From assembly GCF_042649045.1 (NCBI RefSeq), contig NZ_JBHSEF010000009.1:372001-436000 (forward strand): a stretch of DNA of 64,000 nt, in the 5' to 3' direction. This DNA comes from Chryseomicrobium palamuruense (GTDB taxonomy: Bacteria; Bacillota; Bacilli; Bacillales_A; Planococcaceae). Of this stretch, positions 51,774-59,844 are shown piece after piece. Position 1 is the first letter of the stretch. Every line of letters starts with the position of its first letter. The position numbers and the translations under genes were made by a program. Below the pieces are notes generated by a model. That model had not been told where the DNA came from. It searched no databases and saw only the letters and a program-made list of their open reading frames with translations.

Positions 51774-52484
51774 ATGCGTCTAGCCCTGTTTACGAACAAA
51801 GAAAAGCACGAGCTGCACCTTGTGCAACAGGCTCAGGCTGGAGACGAGCGGGCCCTGCACGACCTGCTCGATCTTCACACCCCATTTATAAAAAAAACCG
51901 CCTCATTTATATGTAAACGAAAAATAGATAAACATGATGAAGAATATAGTATCGCCTACGAAGCCTTCTACGAAGCTGTCCAGAACTACGACGCTTCCGC
52001 TTCAGCCAAATTGACCACCTTTGCCCATTTAATAATCAAGCGCCGTTTGATTGACCATATTCGGAAGGAAGCGCGCACTGCCACCATGGTGAACGGGGAA
52101 GCAGCCGATATCGAACTCGCCCACCGCGCAGTCGAAGTGCACTCCGAGAAAGAACTTACAAAGCTACGCCAGTACGAGATCCTCCAGTTTCAAATGGCAC
52201 TCGATCCATACGAACTCAATTTCGAAGAGCTCACAAAAGTAGCGCCGAAACACGAAGACTCGCGCCGCGGCATGATAGAAGTCGCCTCCATCATTGCCGG
52301 CATCCCAGAATTCGTCGAACACCTAGAAATCAAAAAAACTCTACCCTTAAAACAAATTGAAGAGCTCGTAGACGTCTCCCGAAAAACATTGGAACGTCAC
52401 CGAAAATACATCATCGCCCTTGTCATCCTCATGACTGGTGACTACCCGCTCATCAACCAAATCATTAAAGGAGGAATGCGCTAA
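51774..52484 (+). CDS. sigI: RNA polymerase sigma factor SigI
   Basis: Sigma-70 family factor of 236 residues of the SigI type (heat, envelope or polysaccharide-linked stress). N-terminal region 2 (about 20-100; SIAYEAFYEAVQNYDASASAKLTTFAHLIIKRRLIDHIRKE spans it) and the C-terminal SigI-specific region 4-like HTH with LPLKQIEELVDVSRKTLERHRKYIIALVILMTGDY. GGAGGGGTGAT precedes the ATG. Its TAA overlaps the rsgI ATG, so factor and anti-factor are made in step. Confidence 0.92.
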   Translation: MRLALFTNKEKHELHLVQQAQAGDERALHDLLDLHTPFIKKTASFICKRKIDKHDEEYSIAYEAFYEAVQNYDASASAKLTTFAHLIIKRRLIDHIRKEARTATMVNGEAADIELAHRAVEVHSEKELTKLRQYEILQFQMALDPYELNFEELTKVAPKHEDSRRGMIEVASIIAGIPEFVEHLEIKKTLPLKQIEELVDVSRKTLERHRKYIIALVILMTGDYPLINQIIKGGMR

Positions 52485-53581
52485 TGACACAAAAAGAAGG
52501 CCTCGTCATGCAAGTCAACGACGATCACAATATCTACATGACCTATGACGGCGACTTCGTTAAAGGCGTTCCTGTGGTTGAAGCGGATGTCGGAGAACAT
52601 GGGGCGTTTACACCCTACAAAGAAAAGTTCAAGCCAATGAAAGCCTTCGTCCATGGACCATTCATCGCTATCGCCGCCAGCATGCTCTTTATTTTCGGTG
52701 CGATGTTTAGCTCTCTACCTGAAGCTTATGCCTACGTTAAACTTTCAAATGGCGACCTTCTTGAAATCGGCGTTGACGAAGAAGGCAAGGTCATCCTAGT
52801 AGAAGGAGTAGGGGTCGACCCGGAATGGGAATCCCTACCGATCGAAGTCGTCCTTGTAAAAATCGCTAAAAAACACGACGTCAACGCCTTTGACTTCCAA
52901 AAAACTAAAAGTGACAACATGCGTGAACAACTCACTTCCGCTATTAAAAAAGCTGAAAAAGTAGTCGAGGAAAAACGTGTCAATCGTGAAGAGCCAACTG
53001 AATCTGACGAGGTGATAACACCAATCACAGACGAAACTTCGGAAGATGACCCAACATCTCAAGAAGGCAGTTCTAACGAAAACAAACCTGGAAACTCCAA
53101 CAATGCTCCAGGTCATATAGCCACACCACCAGACCAATCTGGAAAAACGCCAGCAAACGGCGCTGTATCACCCGGGAAGTCTGACGATGCTCCAGGACAT
53201 AACAAAGACAAAGGCAAAGACAAAGGCAAAGACAAAGACAAAGACAAAGACAAAGACAAAGACAAAGACAAAGACAAAGACAAAGACAAAGACAAAGACA
53301 AAGACAAAGACAAAGACAAAGACAAAGACAAAGACAAAGACAAAGACAAAGACAAGGGTAATGACAAAGACAGAGGCAAAGACAGAGGCAAAGACAAAGA
53401 AAATGGCAAAGACAACGACAAAAGTAAAGACAAAGACGAAGACGAAGATGAAGAAAAAGATAAACCAGGAAAATCTGGTGATAGACCAGGCAATTCCGGC
53501 AACGCTCCCGGTCAAAACAAGGACAACCGAGGAAAACCAGAAGACAAGCCTGGTAGAGGCAACGATAACGACAACGATTAA
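52484..53581 (+). CDS. rsgI: Anti-sigma-I factor RsgI with Lys-Asp repeat tail
   Basis: Protein of 365 residues. N-terminal RsgI_N domain in the cytoplasm (about 1-45, EGLVMQVNDDHNIYMTYDGDF) holds SigI; one transmembrane helix (about 56-76); then the outside conserved region (VKLSNGDLLEIGVDEEGKVI) and a long disordered tail with about 20 Asp-Lys pairs from DNA 53231-53350 and Pro/Gly/Asn-rich ends. Other RsgI proteins carry carbohydrate-binding or protease domains in this place; here the tail is low complexity. It overlaps sigI by one base. Confidence 0.87.
   Translation: MTQKEGLVMQVNDDHNIYMTYDGDFVKGVPVVEADVGEHGAFTPYKEKFKPMKAFVHGPFIAIAASMLFIFGAMFSSLPEAYAYVKLSNGDLLEIGVDEEGKVILVEGVGVDPEWESLPIEVVLVKIAKKHDVNAFDFQKTKSDNMREQLTSAIKKAEKVVEEKRVNREEPTESDEVITPITDETSEDDPTSQEGSSNENKPGNSNNAPGHIATPPDQSGKTPANGAVSPGKSDDAPGHNKDKGKDKGKDKDKDKDKDKDKDKDKDKDKDKDKDKDKDKDKDKDKDKDKDKGNDKDRGKDRGKDKENGKDNDKSKDKDEDEDEEKDKPGKSGDRPGNSGNAPGQNKDNRGKPEDKPGRGNDNDND
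53231..53350 (+). repeat. Perfect hexanucleotide microsatellite in rsgI
   Basis: Twenty uninterrupted copies of GACAAA encoding Asp-Lys pairs, flanked by impure copies (GGCAAA, GACAAG). The unit is two codons, so slippage changes tail length without a frameshift. Confidence 0.9.
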
Positions 53582-53583
53582 AG

Positions 53584-53609
53584 GTGTGCAGCTGCACATC
53601 TTTTTTTTA
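53584..53609 (+). terminator. Terminator of sigI-rsgI
   Basis: GTGTGCAGCTGCACAT hairpin with TTTTTTTT tail. Confidence 0.85.
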
Positions 53610-53624
53610 TGGCATTTTTCCCAA

Positions 53625-53808
53625 AGCGTCCCACGGTTCGACCGTCTGTAGCCGACACGGTTACTCCCACCGTCGGTGACACGGTCGTACCCAGGGACAT
53701 AGAGTAGGACGATGGGTAGGTCGGTGACACGGTCGTACCCAGGGACATAGAGTAGGACGGTGGGTAGGAAGAAGACACGGTCGAACCCTTGGTTCGATCG
53801 TGTCTTCT
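53625..53808. repeat. 12-bp modular repeat array A6 with terminal hairpin
   Basis: Two 48-bp units from about 53676 (GGTGACACGGTC, GTACCCAGGGAC, ATAGAGTAGGAC, GATGGGTAGGTC), a degenerate leading unit, then a 17-bp hairpin GAAGACACGGTCGAACC / GGTTCGATCGTGTCTTC at 53771-53807 followed by TTTATTT. The end hairpin could terminate transcription. The rest of this spacer to 53999 has only the palindrome listed separately. Confidence 0.85.
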
Positions 53809-53932
53809 TTATTTAGGTTTTGCCATTGAATCAACATTTGCCTTTCTATTTTTTGCTCTACGACACATATATTACATGACACGCATTGCCTATTTTGCGT
53901 TTGGGATACCTGATCATGATTAGTAGTTCCAC

Positions 53933-53948
53933 GTCATAAATTTATGAC
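53933..53948. promoter_or_regulatory. 16-bp palindrome upstream of galE
   Basis: GTCATAAATTTATGAC, perfectly symmetric, about 50 bp before the galE start. Operator candidate; no matching regulator is adjacent. Confidence 0.35.
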
Positions 53949-53999
53949 ACGTCTGGGTGCACGATTGAATCGGTAAACAAAATTGATGAGGTGATTCCT

Positions 54000-54995
54000 T
54001 TGGACGTATTGGTAACAGGAGGACTCGGTTATATTGGCTCGCATACGACAGCACTGCTTCACTTACAAGGTCACAATGTGACTGTCATCGATAATCTTTC
54101 CAATTCGACATTATCTATATTGGATGATATTGACGAGGTGTCTGGAAAACGGCCGCGCTTTTATAAAGTGGATTTGCGAGATCGTATGCAACTGGAATTT
54201 GTGACGAAGCAGCACCCCTATGACGCGATCATCCACTTCGCAGGACTAAAATCGGTCGAAGAATCCATCAAAAATCCGCTACTCTACTATGAAAATAATG
54301 TGCTGGGAACACTGAACCTTCTTGAAGTAATGAAGAGTTCCGAGATACGCCAGATTATCTTCAGTTCCTCAGCTACAGTGTACGGTCATTCACCGCAGGC
54401 CGTTTCAGAAGAGTCGCCACTTGCTCAACACATGACAAATTCTTATGCGGCTACAAAAAAGACCTGTGAAGAAATGCTTGCCGCATTTCAACAGACCATA
54501 CCGGAATCTCAAGTTACCGCGCTTCGGTATTTTAACCCAGTAGGAGCTCATCAGAGTGGCGTATTGTATGAACACATTACTGACCAAAGCACAAACTTGA
54601 TGCCGAGCATATTACGTGCACTCGAAACCAAGTCGCCGTTTATTATTCACGGAACCTCCTACCCGACACCGGATGGGACTGCCTTAAGAGATTTCATCCA
54701 CATCATGGATTTAGCGGAAGGACACGTCGCCGCCCTGCACCATGAAAAACCGGGGATCCATATGTACAATCTGGGAACGGGACAAAAGACGACGGTTCTC
54801 CAATTGATCCGTACCTTTGAAAAGCACAATTCAGTTGAACTGAACCTCCAATTTGGCCCTGACCGCCCAGGTGACATTCCCATCAGTTTCGCGAATCCAT
54901 CTAAAGCTGAGCGGGAACTCAACTGGAAAGCCACCCGCTTCCTTCCGGAAATGGTGACCAGCGCGTATCAAGGCTACCTCACCTCACTAAAATAA
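54000..54995 (+). CDS. galE: UDP-glucose 4-epimerase
   Basis: Interconverts UDP-glucose and UDP-galactose for cell-surface sugars or galactose use. It has 331 residues, extended SDR fold: NAD-binding VTGGLGYIGSH at residues 5-15, SSSATVYG with the catalytic Ser, and YxxxK in NSYAATK near residue 149. The start is TTG at 54000, six bases after GAGGTG; the GTG at 53991 is inside that site. Single gene between repeat arrays A6 and A7. WbgU-like substrate range cannot be excluded. Confidence 0.9.
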   Translation: MDVLVTGGLGYIGSHTTALLHLQGHNVTVIDNLSNSTLSILDDIDEVSGKRPRFYKVDLRDRMQLEFVTKQHPYDAIIHFAGLKSVEESIKNPLLYYENNVLGTLNLLEVMKSSEIRQIIFSSSATVYGHSPQAVSEESPLAQHMTNSYAATKKTCEEMLAAFQQTIPESQVTALRYFNPVGAHQSGVLYEHITDQSTNLMPSILRALETKSPFIIHGTSYPTPDGTALRDFIHIMDLAEGHVAALHHEKPGIHMYNLGTGQKTTVLQLIRTFEKHNSVELNLQFGPDRPGDIPISFANPSKAERELNWKATRFLPEMVTSAYQGYLTSLK

Positions 54996-55039
54996 CGAAC
55001 GGTACACAGGTCTCTGGGAGATCTGTGTTTTTTATAGGG

Positions 55040-55470
55040 TGACACGGTTCGACCGACAGTTCGACTGTCGGTAGCCGACACGGTCGGACCCAGGGACAAC
55101 GAGTGGGATAGCGGGTAGGACGATGACACGGTCGGACCCAGGGACAACGAGTGGGATGGCGGGTAGGACAGCGACACGGTCGGACCCAGGGACAACGAGT
55201 GGGATAGCGGGTAGGACGATGACACGGTCGGACCCAGGGACAACGAGTGGGATAGCGGGTAGGACAATGACACGGTCGGACCCAGGGACGGCGAGTGGGG
55301 TAGCGGGTAGGACAGCGACACGGTCGGACCCAGGGATGGCGAGTGGGAAGGCGGGTAGGACGATGACACGGTCGGACCCAGGGACGGCGAGTGGGATAGC
55401 GGGTAGGACGATGACACGGTCGGACCCAGGGACGGCGAGTGGGATGGAGGGTAGGACAGCGACACGGTCG
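55040..55470. repeat. 12-bp modular repeat array A7, the largest
   Basis: Unit starts GACACGGTCGGACCCAGGGA at 55077, 55125, 55173, 55221, 55269, 55317, 55365 and 55413, with a final half at 55461: exact 48-bp period, eight full units. Each unit is four 12-bp modules with GG at the same phase, including GTAGG and GTGGG. The left edge carries CCGACAG-TTCG-ACTGTCGG-type hairpins (about 55053-55072). All frames on both strands are open through it, as a 48-bp period predicts; no ribosome binding sites support coding. Confidence 0.9.
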
Positions 55471-55477
55471 ACCACTA

Positions 55478-55653
55478 GGTTCAAACATGCCAAAATAATA
55501 TTTTCACACAATTATTACGATGTTTTCTGTAAAAAAGGGGTAGAAACGAAGTTTTCACACGGTTTTCCCTCTCAAAATGAAGAAGTGTAAGAATCAAGAA
55601 TATTTTCGATGTGGTACTCTCGAGATAATTTAATTTGAAGAGGAGATGTACCG
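55478..55653. other. Leader of the transposase gene
   Basis: Starts with GGTTCAA (55478-55484), whose inverse TTGAACC lies at 56401-56407 beyond the gene, so the gene plus leader is bracketed by a 7-bp inverted repeat. Contains TTTTCACAC, ATTATTACGA, TTTTCACAC and CTCAAAATGAAG, a second copy of the element at 38050. Confidence 0.5.
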
Positions 55654-56340
55654 ATGACTCGACCAAGACACCTTGTTCATCCAGATCGCTATTACCACTG
55701 CGTGGTGAGAGGAAATAATAAGCAAAATATCTTTTCAACAACGACAGATATGATAGCGCTACTCGAAGCTTTTCAATTCGCCTATGAAAAATCGAAATTT
55801 CGAGTGCTTGCTTTTTGTTTTATGACGAATCACTACCATGTCGTGATTCAAACCCCAAATAAGGATTTATCGTTTATCATGGCTACCATTAACCGGAAGT
55901 ACAGTGACTACTACCGAAGACGATATAAATATGTCGGAAGAATTTATCAAAAACCTTTTTGGTCTAAAGAAATTGATTCGCTATACGGCCTATTAGAAGT
56001 CTCAGCTTATATTCACCGCAATCCTATTCAAACATCAGTTCCGATGGTGAGTGAGTTAGCTCAGTATCCATTTAGTACATATCCTTACTATAAAACGTCA
56101 CATGAAATGAATTTAGATTTTCTTGATCTGACAGTTTTACCTACTTGTCTTAGATTGCCTTATGAAAAGACGACAGAAGGATATTGTGAATTTGTCTTAT
56201 CGAAAGTCTTTTATAGTGAAGACGATATCAACGATGAAGACTGGAGCATCACAAAAATGACTTGGAAGGATGAAAGCTACCGCTTTTCCAATAGAATTGC
56301 ATCCCAACCAGATTCCCTCATACAAACTTCTAAAAGCTAA
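55654..56340 (+). CDS. REP-associated-type tyrosine transposase (Y1/HUH, IS200-like domain)
   Basis: Protein of 228 residues. The HUH metal motif is NHYHVV (His60-Tyr61-His62), and the catalytic tyrosine is probably Y119 in AYIHRNPIQTSV, followed by the family feature YPFSTYPYY (normally YPWSSY...). The N-terminus RPRHLVHPDRYYHCVVRGNN fits the Transposase_17 family. Long basic-aromatic segment (YYRRRYKYVGRIYQKPFW). The GAAGAGGAGATGT ribosome binding site gives a clear start. It is a single copy without IS200 ends and lies between two module arrays, which is how RAYT genes are found with REP elements. Alternative: a domesticated relative with no link to the arrays. Confidence 0.88.
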   Translation: MTRPRHLVHPDRYYHCVVRGNNKQNIFSTTTDMIALLEAFQFAYEKSKFRVLAFCFMTNHYHVVIQTPNKDLSFIMATINRKYSDYYRRRYKYVGRIYQKPFWSKEIDSLYGLLEVSAYIHRNPIQTSVPMVSELAQYPFSTYPYYKTSHEMNLDFLDLTVLPTCLRLPYEKTTEGYCEFVLSKVFYSEDDINDEDWSITKMTWKDESYRFSNRIASQPDSLIQTSKS

Positions 56341-56397
56341 AGTCTCAAGTTCTTGCTAGTAAGACCTTTACACATAAAGGTTTCAAAACTTGTACCA

Positions 56398-56665
56398 CGC
56401 TTGAACCAAGAGTAAGCGGGTAGGATCCCGAGTAGGACGATGGGTAGGTACGACCCAGGGTTCGACCCTGGGACGTCGAGTGGGTTGTCGAGTAGGACGT
56501 CGAGTGGGACCACGAGTAGGAAAGGGAGTAGGAGCACCCCACGGTCGAACCGTGTCAGCGACCGTCCCCCGAACCGTGTCAGCGACCGTCCCCCGAACCG
56601 TGTCAGCGACCGTGCCCCGAACCGTGTCAGCGACCGTCCCCCGAACCGTGCCGCCGACCGTCCCC
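56398..56665. repeat. 12-bp modular repeat array A8, two opposing halves
   Basis: The left part has modules with GG on the plus strand (GAGTAGGACG, GATGGGTAGGTA, TCGAGTGGGTTG). Around 56540 it switches to the opposite orientation with 24-bp units (CGAACCGTGTCAGCGACCGT plus CCCC) at 56546, 56570 and 56594 onward. The two halves could pair. It ends about 120 bp before argC. Confidence 0.85.
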
Positions 56666-56718
56666 CTCTTCACCATTTCACTAATCCCACAATCCCGCAA
56701 ATACAATTAAAAATACAT

Positions 56719-56747
56719 TTGACTTTATAAATATACACTCGTATACT
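56719..56747 (+). promoter_or_regulatory. argC promoter with possible ARG-box
   Basis: TTGACT (56719-56724), 17-bp spacer, TATACT (56742-56747). The spacer TTATAAATATACACTCG is AT-rich and partly symmetric, like ArgR/AhrC operators, so arginine repression of the operon is plausible. Confidence 0.6.
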
Positions 56748-56783
56748 AAACATTATCTTGTAATTAATCGGAGTTGAATGACT

Positions 56784-57818
56784 ATGAAAATTGGAATTAT
56801 TGGAGCCACGGGATACGGAGGGCTTGAGCTTATCCGCATTCTTCATACCCATCCACATGTGACCGAAATCCACGTCTTTTCCTCGTCGGAACAAGATATA
56901 CAAATTTCGAATAAATATGCACATTTAGTGAATATAATAGACCATTCGCTACAACCAATCGAAATCGACCGTTTAAAAGAGCTCAACGTCGTTTTCACGG
57001 GTACGCCAGCGGGTGTCGCTTCCACCATCCTGCCTGCCCTCATTGGCACAGGCCCCAAACTCATTGACCTATCCGGTGACTTTCGGATTCAAGACCCGGC
57101 AATCTACGAGGCGTGGTACAACCACAAACCGGCACCGACAGACGCTGTGCAAAAAGCTATCTACGGCCTACCCGAGTGGAACAAACCGCAAATCCAGAAT
57201 GCTGAACTAATAGCGAATCCGGGCTGCTACCCGACAGCGACACTTCTCAGTCTCTTGCCACTGATCAAAGAGGGGCTTATCGATCCCAGCCAGCTGTATA
57301 CTGACGCGAAGAGTGGCGTTTCCGGTGCAGGGAACAAGCCCTCTCAGCTGACGCATTACAGCGAGCTCAACGAAAACTTCTCCATCTATAAAATCAATGC
57401 ACACCAACATATACCGGAAATCGAGCAGACCATCGAGACGCTGACAACTAAGAAGCCGTTACTTACATTCAATACCCATCTCGTCCCGATGACCCGAGGC
57501 ATCATGGCAACAAGCTACGCACCGCTTGCAAATGGCGCAACGCAACAACAGCTCACGGAAGCACTTAAAACGAGGTATGCCAACGAACCGTTCGTCCGGA
57601 TTCACGACAACAAACCGGTTTTCAGCACAAAACAAGTTTACGGCTCTAACTACTGCGACATTCAAGTCGTTGTTGACCCGCGAACGAATCGCGCTACCAT
57701 CGTCAGTGTCATCGACAACTTGATGAAGGGCGCCGCCGGACAAGCCGTCCAAAACATGAATTTACTTTGCGGATTCGATGAAACAGCCGGACTTGACCTC
57801 GTCCCGCTCATGATCTGA
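56784..57818 (+). CDS. argC: N-acetyl-gamma-glutamyl-phosphate reductase
   Basis: Reduces N-acetylglutamyl phosphate with NADPH, third step of arginine synthesis. It has 344 residues. NADP-binding GATGYGG at the N-terminus and catalytic Cys in NPGCYPT near residue 147; the SGVSGAG loop is intact. The ATG at 56784 is preferred over the one six bases earlier from spacing to CGGAG. It leads argCJBD. Confidence 0.95.
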   Translation: MKIGIIGATGYGGLELIRILHTHPHVTEIHVFSSSEQDIQISNKYAHLVNIIDHSLQPIEIDRLKELNVVFTGTPAGVASTILPALIGTGPKLIDLSGDFRIQDPAIYEAWYNHKPAPTDAVQKAIYGLPEWNKPQIQNAELIANPGCYPTATLLSLLPLIKEGLIDPSQLYTDAKSGVSGAGNKPSQLTHYSELNENFSIYKINAHQHIPEIEQTIETLTTKKPLLTFNTHLVPMTRGIMATSYAPLANGATQQQLTEALKTRYANEPFVRIHDNKPVFSTKQVYGSNYCDIQVVVDPRTNRATIVSVIDNLMKGAAGQAVQNMNLLCGFDETAGLDLVPLMI

Positions 57819-57842
57819 CCGCCAACAAAAGGAGAACGACCG

Positions 57843-59072
57843 ATGGAACTCACACTCAGTCCGACCATTAAAAAAATTGAACGCAAATCCCTCGTATCAC
57901 CAAAAGGATTTACCGCAACTGGCATCCACTGCGGCTTGAAACACAAGAAAAAGGACCTTGCCCTCGTCATCAGTGACGTCCCAGCAAGCGTCGCCGGCGT
58001 CTTCACAACGAACGCTATTCAAGCAGCACCCCTGAAAGTTACGAAAGACGTCGTGTACACGACCGGAAAAATGCAAGCCATCCTCGTCAATTCCGGAAAT
58101 GCCAACGCCTGCACAGGAAAGCAAGGGGAACTCGATGCCCTCGCCATGCAACAACTAGCAAGCGATCAGTTCGATATCGCACCGAACCTCATCGGTGTCG
58201 CGTCTACCGGTGTCATCGGCGAACCACTTCCAATGGCACCAATCATCCACGGCGTTGCAAAACTCGCGCCGAACAACGAACTGACGGGTGCCCTTGACTT
58301 CGCGCAAGCCATCATGACCACTGACACCATCATGAAAACGACATCTTACGCTACGACTATCGATGGTAAAGAGATCGTCATCGCAGGCGTCGCAAAAGGC
58401 TCAGGGATGATCGAACCAAACATGGCGACCATGCTCGGATTTATCACTACCGACGCAGCCATCGAATCCGCTGACCTACAAGCGGCACTCGCAAGTATCA
58501 CCGACAAAACCTTTAACTCCATCACTGTCGACGGCGACACGTCCACTAACGACATGGTCCTCGTCCTAGCAAATGGTCTCGCAGGCAACCAGACCCTCAA
58601 CCCGGCACATCCGGAATGGCAGACGTTCATCGATGCCCTGCAAATGGTCGCACAAGATCTAGCCAAAATGATTGCGAAAGATGGCGAAGGCGCGACGAAA
58701 CTCATTGAAGTGAAGGTCTCGGGTGCTATTTCCGAGCAGGAAGCGCGCATTGTGGCCAAGTCTGTCGTAGGCTCACCACTTGTCAAAACAGCTGTGTTTG
58801 GGTGCGATGCCAACTGGGGACGCATCATCGCAGCGGTCGGGTATAGTGGCGCAACCATCAATCCGGACACTATTACGATTAAACTCGGTGACATTCTTGT
58901 TGTCGAAAACAGCGAACCTGTAAAATTTTCCGAAGAACAAGCGATGAACTACTTAAAGCAGCATGAAATCAACATCTCTGTTGACTTAAATAACGGGCCG
59001 GGACAAGGACTGGCTTGGGGGTGCGATCTGACTTATGACTACGTCCAAATCAACGCAAGCTATCGTTCCTAA
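57843..59072 (+). CDS. argJ: Bifunctional ornithine acetyltransferase / N-acetylglutamate synthase
   Basis: Moves the acetyl group from N-acetylornithine to glutamate, making the pathway cyclic. It has 409 residues. It cleaves itself before the Thr of NMATMLGF (about residue 196), which becomes the nucleophile; the KGSGMIEPNMATML segment is intact. AAGGAGAACG precedes the ATG. The end overlaps argB by 38 bases. Confidence 0.95.
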   Translation: MELTLSPTIKKIERKSLVSPKGFTATGIHCGLKHKKKDLALVISDVPASVAGVFTTNAIQAAPLKVTKDVVYTTGKMQAILVNSGNANACTGKQGELDALAMQQLASDQFDIAPNLIGVASTGVIGEPLPMAPIIHGVAKLAPNNELTGALDFAQAIMTTDTIMKTTSYATTIDGKEIVIAGVAKGSGMIEPNMATMLGFITTDAAIESADLQAALASITDKTFNSITVDGDTSTNDMVLVLANGLAGNQTLNPAHPEWQTFIDALQMVAQDLAKMIAKDGEGATKLIEVKVSGAISEQEARIVAKSVVGSPLVKTAVFGCDANWGRIIAAVGYSGATINPDTITIKLGDILVVENSEPVKFSEEQAMNYLKQHEINISVDLNNGPGQGLAWGCDLTYDYVQINASYRS

Positions 59073-59844
59073 TTGCCACGTCATCAAAATCGGTGGCAGC
59101 ACACTCGCAACTCTCTCTGACAGTTTCGTTCACAGTCTGAAACGTCGCGTAGAGGCTGGTCAAAACGTGATTCTCGTCCACGGTGGGGGACCGGACATCA
59201 ACACGGCCCTTGCTGAACGCGAAATTACATCCGAAGTTATTGATGGCATCCGGGTCACGACGCCTGAAATGATCCATATCATCCGGAACACGTTACTCGG
59301 TGACGTCAACTCACGTCTCGTTGGGAAATTGAATGCAGCGGGTATCTCCGCGGTGGGCCTCTCCGGATTTGACGGACTTTTCAGCTCTGATTATTTAAAT
59401 CAGGAAGTGTACCAGGAAGTCGGGGAAGTCATGGAAGTCAATGGAGGCAAGTTTGAGTTGTTGCTTAAAGCGGGCATCATTCCCGTCCTTGCATGCATCG
59501 GCGTTTCTCCAGACGGCAAACCACTTAACATCAACGCGGATACCCTCGCTTCCGGTGTCGCATCCGGGGTGGAGGCAAAATCATTGTTACTCGTTACAGA
59601 CACACCCGGAATCAAACGAAACGGGGAGACGGTGAAAGATACGACGCCAACTGAAATCGTCAATATGATCGAAGATGGCACGATTTACGGAGGGATGATT
59701 CCAAAAGTGAAAGGCGCGCTCGAATGCCTTGAAACGGGTGTCAAAGCGGTGCAAATCACAGACGATTCTTTAACGGGCACGACCATCCATGCGATAAGTC
59801 CGTATACTAAACATCCACGTAAGGAGGCAAACATCCATGCCTGA
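59035..59844 (+). CDS. argB: Acetylglutamate kinase
   Basis: Phosphorylates N-acetylglutamate, second step of arginine synthesis and the usual feedback point. It has 269 residues. KIGGSTLATL, HGGGPDIN (nucleotide/substrate loops) and the late GGMIPKV segment are typical. ATG 59035 lies inside argJ, ten bases after GGGGGTG; an internal alternative start is possible. It overlaps argD by eight bases. Confidence 0.93.
   Translation: MTTSKSTQAIVPNCHVIKIGGSTLATLSDSFVHSLKRRVEAGQNVILVHGGGPDINTALAEREITSEVIDGIRVTTPEMIHIIRNTLLGDVNSRLVGKLNAAGISAVGLSGFDGLFSSDYLNQEVYQEVGEVMEVNGGKFELLLKAGIIPVLACIGVSPDGKPLNINADTLASGVASGVEAKSLLLVTDTPGIKRNGETVKDTTPTEIVNMIEDGTIYGGMIPKVKGALECLETGVKAVQITDDSLTGTTIHAISPYTKHPRKEANIHA

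Noticed and set aside
53187..53651. Thr-Lys-rich frame overlapping rsgI
   Set aside because: It is the shifted reading of the GACAAA microsatellite. The rsgI frame has a conserved N-terminal domain, membrane helix and coupling to sigI.
54974..55590. Long open frames on both strands through array A7
   Set aside because: A 48-bp period is 16 codons, so any frame without a stop in one unit stays open throughout. None has a ribosome binding site, and the repeat peptide differs in every frame.
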